Assembly: GCA_018710805.1 (NCBI GenBank)
Contig: DVJG01000049.1
Span: 1-10,145 of the forward strand
Source of the DNA: Candidatus Faecousia faecipullorum
Lineage (GTDB): Bacteria > Bacillota > Clostridia > Oscillospirales > Oscillospiraceae
Direction: 5' to 3'
DNA length: 10,145 nt
Part shown: piece by piece, positions 5,156 through 10,145 of the stretch
How the letters are laid out: every line of letters starts with the position of its first letter
Position numbering within the stretch: position 1 is the stretch's first letter
Notes under the pieces: model-generated
The model's database searches: none
What the model saw: only the letters and a program-made list of their open reading frames with translations
Told to the model about the DNA's origin: nothing
Position numbers and translations under genes: made by a program

Positions 5156-6181
5156 TCAGCGGCTGCCCTGGTCGTAGGGGATACCCTCGGCCTTGGGTGC
5201 CCGGGATTTCTTGGATGTGAAGGCCAGCACGGCCAGAGTCACGAGATAGGGAAGCATCCGGTACAGGTGGGAGCTGATGCCCAGCTCTGCCAGCAGGAAC
5301 CGTCCGTCGCCGTTGAGGTCAATGCTGGAGTAGGCGGCGGCGACACACTTGAAGAGGCCGAACAGGAGGCTGGCTCCTGCGATGTTCAGCGGCTTCCAGT
5401 TGCCGAAGATCATAACGGCCAGAGCCAGGAAGCCGAAGCCGGCCACATCGCCGTTGGCGGTGCAGTTGGCAGTGGTCAGGGCGTAGACAAAGCCGCCCAT
5501 GCCCGCCAGGGCGCCGGAAATGGTGGTGCCTGCATAGCGCATCTTGTAGACATTGATACCGAGGCTGTCTGCCGCCTGGGGATTTTCGCCGCAGGAACGG
5601 AGCCGCAGACCAAAGCGGGTTTTGTAGAGGATGACGGAGAGAATCACGAACACCAGGATGCAGATGTAGGTGGCGAGATAGACCTTATTGAGGAAGGTCT
5701 CACCCAGGAAGCCCAGGTTCGTACTTTTGTCAATGCCGAAGGTGGATTTTTTCAGCATGAACCAGGAGGCGGCGTCGCCGTTTTCCATTTGCAGGGTGTT
5801 CTGGTTCACCAGGACCCGGACCAGGAACAGCACCAGAGCGGGGGCCATAAGGTTCAGGGCGGTGCCGCCGATGGTCTGGTCAGCCTTCAGGTTCACGGAG
5901 GCGAAGGACAGAAGCAGGGAGAAGGCCGCGCCCAGAGCTGCGGATACCAGCATGGCCAGAAGCTCAAAGCCCTGCAGCGCCAGCCAGTTGCCTTGGATGA
6001 CGGCGTCGGCGAAGAGGGGCTGCATACTGCGGACGAACAGCACGCCGATAAAGGCACCGAAGATCATAATACCTTCGAGAGCCAGGTTGATGATACCGCT
6101 GCGCTCGGCAAAGACGCCGGCCAGAGCCACGATCATCAGGGGCACGGCATAGAGAAGGGTCTGCTGAATAAGGAACGTCAT
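5156..6181 (-). CDS. nupQ: Nucleoside-type ABC transporter permease, NupQ-like
   Basis: This 341-residue membrane permease belongs to the BPD_transp_2 (PF02653) group, which serves sugar, branched-chain amino acid and nucleoside ABC importers. Typical landmarks are ERSGIINLALEG (26-37), QTIGGTALN (102-110), and the cytoplasmic coupling region GLRLRSCGENPQAADSLGI (191-209) that contacts the ATPase. The C-terminal APKAEGIPYD is also typical of the NupQ/YufQ branch. With the NupP-like protein it should form the heterodimeric channel through the cell membrane. Its ATG overlaps the NupP-like stop by 4 bp (ATGA), and it has an AGGAGG site (complement of 6190-6195) 9 bases before the start, so translation is coupled. 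Assignment to nucleoside transport rests on similarity to Bacillus NupNOPQ (guanosine) and streptococcal RnsABCD; the exact substrate is not shown. Confidence 0.92.
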   Translation of the reverse strand: MTFLIQQTLLYAVPLMIVALAGVFAERSGIINLALEGIMIFGAFIGVLFVRSMQPLFADAVIQGNWLALQGFELLAMLVSAALGAAFSLLLSFASVNLKADQTIGGTALNLMAPALVLFLVRVLVNQNTLQMENGDAASWFMLKKSTFGIDKSTNLGFLGETFLNKVYLATYICILVFVILSVILYKTRFGLRLRSCGENPQAADSLGINVYKMRYAGTTISGALAGMGGFVYALTTANCTANGDVAGFGFLALAVMIFGNWKPLNIAGASLLFGLFKCVAAAYSSIDLNGDGRFLLAELGISSHLYRMLPYLVTLAVLAFTSKKSRAPKAEGIPYDQGSR

Positions 6182-7410
6182 GCCTGCTCGCCTCCTTCCT
6201 TTTTCTCCTCAGCTTTTGGCGGTTCTGCGTTGGCGTTGTGGCTGCCCGCCTTCTGCTTCTTACCGGAGAGCATGAGCTGAATCATGGCGGAGAAGGCGCT
6301 GAGGTAGACAATGACCGAGATGATGACGTCGGTGATGTACTCATTGTAGGCGGTGAAGCCTGTGAGCTGCTGGCCTACAATATCCAGCATAGCCATAAAG
6401 CAGGCTGTGAAGATGACGCCGATGGGGTTGCTGACCGCCAGCAATGCCACGGGAATGCCGTTAAAGCCCGTTGCCGGGAGGGACTGATAGGTGGACCAGT
6501 AGAACTCGGTGTTGCCGGAGAGCCAGTAGAGGGCTGCGCCGCCGCCGGCCAGAGCGCCGGCAATGGCCATGGACAGGACGATGTTCCGCTTGTCGTTGAT
6601 GCCGGCGTACCGGGCGGCGTGGCGGTTGGCGCCGCAGGCCTTCAGCTCATAGCCCATGGTGGTCTTCGTCATGAGGATATACATGGCAATGGCAATCAGA
6701 ATGGCCAGCAGGATACCCATATTGACCTGAGAACCGGGGAACAGCTTGTCCAGTCCCATCTTGGGGGTGACAACGCCGTTGAAGCTGGTTTTATAGATGT
6801 ATCCGGCTTTGGTGTTTTCCGCCACATTCTTAAAGTTACTGATGTCAAAGGCCCAGGTCACCAGGTTTGCCGCCAGCCAGTTGGTCATGATGCTGGCAAG
6901 GACTTCGTTGATATTCAGGAAGGCTTTCAGGGTTCCGGGAATGGCGCCCCACAGGGCACCTGCCAGACATCCGCCCAGGAATGCCAGAATCCAGATGATC
7001 CAGGCAGGAACCACGGAGCTGGGGATGCCCAGGGCAATCATCAGGCTTGCCAGGGTGCCCATAAGGTACTGGCCCGGCGCGCCGATGTTGAAAAGACCCG
7101 TTTTATAGGCCACAGCCACGGAAAGACCTGTCATAATAAGGGGGGTGGCCCGGAAGAGCATATTGCCCAGGGACTGGGCGTTGTAGCCCCAGACCAGGCT
7201 GCCTGCGGCGTCCCGGCCTTTGGAGAGGATGCCGAAGAAAATCAGCCGAACGCCGTCCCAAATGCCGGAGCCGTTGATGGTGTTTTTGGACAGGCCCACA
7301 ATGACCACCACAATGGTGCCCACGAAGAGGCCTGCCAGAATGGAAATGAGAGAGGCCAGGACTTTTTTGGCACCCTCTTTTTCATAGATGCTCCGAATTG
7401 TCTGCTTCAC
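6178..7410 (-). CDS. nupP: Nucleoside-type ABC transporter permease, NupP-like
   Basis: The 410-residue permease (PF02653 family) is the larger partner of the NupQ-like protein. It has an N-terminal membrane anchor (about 18-40), a periplasm-facing stretch, and then a permease core with FNIGAPGQYLMG (107-118), NEVLASIMTNWLA (168-180) and the coupling region GYELKACGANRHAARYAGI (253-271). The last 30 residues or so (from about 383) form a charged K/E/A-rich cytoplasmic tail not needed for the fold. The start codon is GTG and overlaps the ATPase stop in a GTGA junction. AAAGGAGG (complement of 7420-7427) lies 9 bases upstream, which supports this start. The large size compared with the NupQ-like protein is normal for NupP/YufP. 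Confidence 0.92.
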   Translation of the reverse strand: MKQTIRSIYEKEGAKKVLASLISILAGLFVGTIVVVIVGLSKNTINGSGIWDGVRLIFFGILSKGRDAAGSLVWGYNAQSLGNMLFRATPLIMTGLSVAVAYKTGLFNIGAPGQYLMGTLASLMIALGIPSSVVPAWIIWILAFLGGCLAGALWGAIPGTLKAFLNINEVLASIMTNWLAANLVTWAFDISNFKNVAENTKAGYIYKTSFNGVVTPKMGLDKLFPGSQVNMGILLAILIAIAMYILMTKTTMGYELKACGANRHAARYAGINDKRNIVLSMAIAGALAGGGAALYWLSGNTEFYWSTYQSLPATGFNGIPVALLAVSNPIGVIFTACFMAMLDIVGQQLTGFTAYNEYITDVIISVIVYLSAFSAMIQLMLSGKKQKAGSHNANAEPPKAEEKKEGGEQA

Positions 7411-8948
7411 GCCTCTTCGCCTCCTTTCATGCGCTTGGCGCCTGCCATATAGAGGCCCAGCTCCTGAGGTGTTGCCGTCTTGGGGTCAAGCTCGCCCACA
7501 ATCTCGCCTTCGTACATGACGAGAATGCGGTCGGCCAGATTCATGACTTCGTCCAGTTCCAGGGAGACCAGAAGGATGGCCTTTCCTGCGTCACGCTGGG
7601 CAACCAGCTGCTTGTGGATGTACTCGATGGCGCCGACGTCCAGGCCGCGGGTGGGCTGGACGGCAATGAGCAGGGGATTTTCCCGGTCGATTTCCCGGCC
7701 GATGATGGCCTTCTGCTGGTTGCCGCCGGACATGCTCCGGGCGACGGTCACCGGGCCCTGGCCGCTGCGAACGTCATACTGGCCGATGATCTTCTCGGCG
7801 TAGGACCGGACGGCGTCCCGCTTAATAAAGCCCAGGGTCTGGAAGCGGCTCTCCCGGAAGGACTGAAGGACAATGTTATTTTCCAATGTGTCGTCCAGCA
7901 CCAGGCCGTGCTTGTGGCGGTCTTCGGGGATGTGACTGATGCCCGCCTGGCTCCGGTGGCGGATGCTGGCGTGGGAGATGTCCTTGCCGCAGAGGGTCAG
8001 AGTGCCTGCGGCGGAGTGGGTCAGGCCCGTCAGGCCGTACACAAGCTCCGTCTGACCGTTGCCGTCAATACCGGCAATACAGACAATCTCGCCGGAGCGA
8101 ACCTGGAAGCTCACATCGTGGACGGCATTTTTTTTGCTGGTTTTGGAGGGAACGGTGAGGCCCTTCACGTCCAGGACCACGTCACCGGGCTGGGCGGGTG
8201 CCTTTTCAACCTGCAGCTGCACCGGACGGCCTACCATCATGTTGGAAAGCTCCTGGGCGTTGGTGTCCGCAATGTTCACGGTGCCGATGCACTTGCCCTT
8301 CCGGAGCACCGTGCAGCGGTCGGCTACCGCCATGATTTCGTTGAGCTTGTGGGTGATGAAGAGGATGGACTTGCCCTCTTTTGCAAAGCCCCGCATGATT
8401 TCCATGAGCTCGTCGATTTCCTGGGGGGTCAGAACAGCCGTGGGTTCGTCAAAAATCAGGATTTCGTTGTCCCGGTAGAGCATTTTGAGGATTTCGGTAC
8501 GCTGCTGCATACCAACCGTGATATCCTCCACCTTGGCATCCAGGTCTACGTATAGCTTATACTTGTCCGAGAGCTCCTGAACTTTCTGCCGGGCGACCCT
8601 CCGCTGTAAAAAGCCGCATTTGGTGTCCTCGGCTCCCAGGATGATATTGTCCAGCACGGTGAATACGTCCACCAGTTTGAAGTGTTGGTGTACCATGCCG
8701 ATGTGCAGGGCAGTGGCATCGTTGGGGTTGTGAATCTTGACCACCTGGCCGTTTTTCTTGATTTCACCGGCCTCCGGCTGGTACAGGCCGAAGAGAACGG
8801 ACATCAGGGTGGACTTGCCCGCGCCGTTTTCGCCAAGAAGCGCATGAATTTCTCCCCGCTTTAATTGCAGGGTGATGTCATCGTTGGCGACAATGCCGGG
8901 GAACTCTTTGCGGATATGAAGCATTTCTATGATATAATCAGGTTCCAT
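7407..8948 (-). CDS. nupO: Nucleoside-type ABC transporter ATP-binding protein, NupO-like (two fused ATPase domains)
   Basis: The 513-residue ATPase drives uptake by the NupP/NupQ channel. Domain 1 has Walker A GENGAGKS (39-46), Q-loop Q88 in VHQHF, signature TVGMQQR (144-150), Walker B ILIFDEPT (163-170) and switch H200. Domain 2 is degenerate. Walker A reads GIDGNGQT (293-300) with Gln in place of Lys, Walker B reads LLIAVQPT (426-433) with Gln in place of the catalytic Glu, and Leu replaces the switch His. SMSGGNQQK (405-413) is kept. This asymmetry is usual for NupO/RbsA-type proteins, so one ATP site is probably catalytic. MEPDYIIEMLHIRKEFPGIVAND closely resembles Bacillus NupO from its first residue. 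The ATG at 8948 has GGAAGGAGG just upstream, so the 55-residue extension to 9113 is rejected. It is the first gene of the operon. No BMP-family binding lipoprotein gene lies beside it. Confidence 0.95.
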   Translation of the reverse strand: MEPDYIIEMLHIRKEFPGIVANDDITLQLKRGEIHALLGENGAGKSTLMSVLFGLYQPEAGEIKKNGQVVKIHNPNDATALHIGMVHQHFKLVDVFTVLDNIILGAEDTKCGFLQRRVARQKVQELSDKYKLYVDLDAKVEDITVGMQQRTEILKMLYRDNEILIFDEPTAVLTPQEIDELMEIMRGFAKEGKSILFITHKLNEIMAVADRCTVLRKGKCIGTVNIADTNAQELSNMMVGRPVQLQVEKAPAQPGDVVLDVKGLTVPSKTSKKNAVHDVSFQVRSGEIVCIAGIDGNGQTELVYGLTGLTHSAAGTLTLCGKDISHASIRHRSQAGISHIPEDRHKHGLVLDDTLENNIVLQSFRESRFQTLGFIKRDAVRSYAEKIIGQYDVRSGQGPVTVARSMSGGNQQKAIIGREIDRENPLLIAVQPTRGLDVGAIEYIHKQLVAQRDAGKAILLVSLELDEVMNLADRILVMYEGEIVGELDPKTATPQELGLYMAGAKRMKGGEEA

Positions 8949-8956
8949 GAAATTTA

Positions 8957-8966
8957 GCCTCCTTCC
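8957..8966 (-). promoter_or_regulatory. Ribosome binding site that sets the nupO-like start
   Basis: Minus-strand GGGAAGGAGGC ends 8 bases before the ATG at 8948. It lies downstream of the promoter -10 at 8988-8983, so the longer reading frame starting at 9113 would begin upstream of the transcript. Confidence 0.9.
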
Positions 8967-8982
8967 CATATTCTCGCCTTTT

Positions 8983-9011
8983 ATTATACCGGAGCTTTGG
9001 TCAAATTGCAA
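8983..9011 (-). promoter_or_regulatory. Promoter of the nupOPQ-rbr operon
   Basis: Reading leftwards, -35 TTGCAA (complement of 9006-9011) and a perfect -10 TATAAT (complement of 8983-8988) are 17 bases apart. Transcription would start near 8977, giving a leader of about 29 bases that contains the ribosome binding site. No riboswitch fits in so short a leader. Confidence 0.82.
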
Positions 9012-9142
9012 GAAAAGATTGCTGAGAAGCGTAACTTTTGCGCGAAAATAGGAAAATCCCCCTTCGGTCATTTTGCTATCAAAGACAAGAGGGGGAAAGC
9101 CGGGCTGTTTCAAAGGAAATGGGCAACCTGCTTATGTTTTGG

Positions 9143-9170
9143 TTGATTTTTTAAAACCGTGTGGTACAAT
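9143..9170 (+). promoter_or_regulatory. Promoter of the alanine dehydrogenase gene
   Basis: TTGATT (9143-9148) and TACAAT (9165-9170) are separated by 16 bases, and TG at 9162-9163 makes an extended -10. The start is expected near 9177, with a leader of about 37 bases. A short inverted repeat, CGTGT (9158-9162) and ACACG (9173-9177), brackets the -10. It could be an operator half-site pair but is only 5 bp per arm. The 8949-9213 gap otherwise holds the divergent operon promoter and an imperfect C5/G5 hairpin near 9058-9094. Confidence 0.72.
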
Positions 9171-9200
9171 ATACACGAAGAAACCACATGACACACAGAA

Positions 9201-9205
9201 AGGAG
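9201..9205 (+). promoter_or_regulatory. Ribosome binding site that sets the alanine dehydrogenase start
   Basis: AGGAG lies 8 bases before the ATG at 9214 but only 2 bases before an in-frame ATG at 9208. The normal spacing favours 9214, and numbering from there puts the catalytic residues exactly at the family's standard positions. Confidence 0.85.
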
Positions 9206-9213
9206 CCATGATT

Positions 9214-10145
9214 ATGCGTATCGGTTGTCCCAAAGAGATCAAAGCCCAAGAGGGGCGAGTGGGTCTTACTCCGGCGGGAGTGGACGCACTGGTCCGGGCT
9301 GGCCACAAAGTGTATCTGGAAGCTGCCGCAGGAGAAGCCAGCGGTTTTGCCGATTCGGAATATGCTGCCGTAGGTGCCGAGATTCTGCCCACGGCCAAAG
9401 CGGTTTACGATACCGCCGATATGATCGTTAAGGTCAAAGAACCTCTGGAGCCGGAATTTGAACTGCTCCGGGAAGGGCAAATCCTCTTCACCTATCTGCA
9501 TCTGGCGCCGGACCCGGAGCAGACCCAGGCTCTTCTGCGGAAAAAAGTCACGGCCATTGCCTATGAGACGGTGCAGCTGGCCGACGGAAGCCTCCCGCTG
9601 CTGGCGCCTATGAGCGAGGTGGCTGGCCGGCTGTCCATTCAGACCGGCGCAAGGCTTCTGGAAGCCAACTGCGGCGGACGGGGTATTCTCCTGGGCGGCG
9701 TTCCCGGAGTGGAGCGGGGCAATGTGGTCATTGTGGGCGGCGGAAACGTGGGAACCAACGCGGCGAAGATTGCCGTAGGCATGGGCGCCAATGTGACCGT
9801 CCTGGACATCAGCGCCAAAAGACTTGCCTACCTGGATGACCTCTTCGGCGGCAGAGTTCAGACCTTGCTGTCCAATCCCTATAACATTGCAAATGCAGTT
9901 CGTGAAGCGGACCTGGTGGTGGGCTGCGTGCTGATTCCCGGCGCGAAAGCACCGAAGCTGGTGACGGAAGAGATGGTAAAAACCATGCGTCCCGGCAGCG
10001 TGCTGGTGGACGTGGCCATTGACCAGGGCGGCTCCATTGAGAGCATCGACCGGATTACCACCCATTCTGACCCCTATTTCGTCAAGCACGGCGTTCTGCA
10101 TTACTCTGTGGCAAATATGCCCGGCGCAGTTCCCCGGACCTCCAC
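9214..10145 (+). CDS. ald: Alanine dehydrogenase, NAD-dependent (3' end outside window)
   Basis: The first 310 residues of a protein usually about 370 long are present. It catalyses the reversible oxidative deamination of L-alanine to pyruvate and ammonia with NAD+ in the cytoplasm. MRIGCPKEIK and R15 start the catalytic domain. K75 (KVKEP), H96 (YLHLAPD) and D270 (VAIDQGG) are the substrate and catalytic residues at the same numbers as in Mycobacterium tuberculosis Ald. The Rossmann NAD site is IVGGGNVG (173-180), with D198 for the adenine ribose. ITTHSDPY and HYSVANMPGAVPRTS follow as in the family. The frame is intact to the window edge. The gene is divergent from the nucleoside transporter operon with its own promoter. 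It may serve nitrogen handling or NADH re-oxidation; which direction dominates in this cell is not shown. Confidence 0.96.
   Translation, partial: MRIGCPKEIKAQEGRVGLTPAGVDALVRAGHKVYLEAAAGEASGFADSEYAAVGAEILPTAKAVYDTADMIVKVKEPLEPEFELLREGQILFTYLHLAPDPEQTQALLRKKVTAIAYETVQLADGSLPLLAPMSEVAGRLSIQTGARLLEANCGGRGILLGGVPGVERGNVVIVGGGNVGTNAAKIAVGMGANVTVLDISAKRLAYLDDLFGGRVQTLLSNPYNIANAVREADLVVGCVLIPGAKAPKLVTEEMVKTMRPGSVLVDVAIDQGGSIESIDRITTHSDPYFVKHGVLHYSVANMPGAVPRTS

Noticed and set aside
4576..5220. Plus-strand open frame of 214 codons opposite rubrerythrin
   Set aside because: It is antisense to rubrerythrin, which has a complete ligand set and a good ribosome binding site. The plus-strand frame has neither.
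5045..8555. Long plus-strand open frames (5045-6280, 6238-7452, 7398-8555) opposite the transporter operon
   Set aside because: Low-complexity His/Gln/Gly/Asp-rich translations without recognisable motifs. They are shadows of the three overlapping transporter genes, whose family motifs are clear.
9051..9100. Imperfect hairpin (C5/G5 arms) between the divergent promoters, with a short T-run on the minus strand
   Set aside because: The stem has mismatches beyond 6 bp and no gene ends here on either strand, so I do not call it a terminator. It could be remnant or chance structure.
8949..9113. 55-residue N-terminal extension of the nupO-like ATPase
   Set aside because: The family sequence begins at the ATG at 8948, which has an AGGAGG site. 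The extension would start upstream of the TATAAT promoter and its residues resemble no part of NupO.

Overview
The window looks like chromosomal DNA of a GC-rich anaerobic Firmicute, most likely a gut clostridium of the Oscillospiraceae type. The reasons are strong AGGAGG ribosome binding sites, G/C-rich third codon positions, rubrerythrin, a BMP-type nucleoside ABC transporter close to Bacillus NupOPQ, and a DUF1576 membrane protein. The genus cannot be fixed from this window. No tRNA, rRNA, CRISPR array, insertion sequence or phage gene was seen.

Layout. Positions 1-1392 (+) hold the C-terminal two thirds of an EF-G-like translation GTPase, closed by a strong terminator. Positions 1573-2841 (+) encode a CPA-type cation:proton antiporter with its own extended -10 promoter. 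Positions 2842-3130 are a dense regulatory stretch: hairpins, a copy of a repeated intergenic element, a promoter whose -10 lies inside a 19-bp palindrome, and a well-formed ZTP (pfl) riboswitch. The riboswitch 3' side overlaps a 12-bp intrinsic terminator. This stretch controls the DUF1576 membrane protein at 3131-4456 (+). Positions 4457-4590 lie between convergent genes and carry a second copy of the repeated element, flanked by two strong hairpins.

On the minus strand, transcribed leftwards from about 8977, is an operon of nupO-like ATPase (8948-7407), nupP-like permease (7410-6178) and nupQ-like permease (6181-5156). The genes overlap by 4 bp at GTGA and ATGA junctions. Rubrerythrin (5130-4591) follows after 25 bp. 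A divergent promoter drives alanine dehydrogenase from 9214 (+), which runs off the window.

How the parts may fit. ZTP riboswitches sense ZTP/ZMP, the purine intermediate that builds up when 10-formyl-tetrahydrofolate is short. Here the switch sits directly before a membrane protein of unknown function that has an internal duplication typical of transporters. Next to it, in convergent orientation, is a purine-nucleoside-type importer without its binding lipoprotein. The best lead in the window is that the DUF1576 protein is a transporter serving purine, folate or one-carbon supply. The riboswitch is read directly from the sequence; the transporter's substrate is inference.
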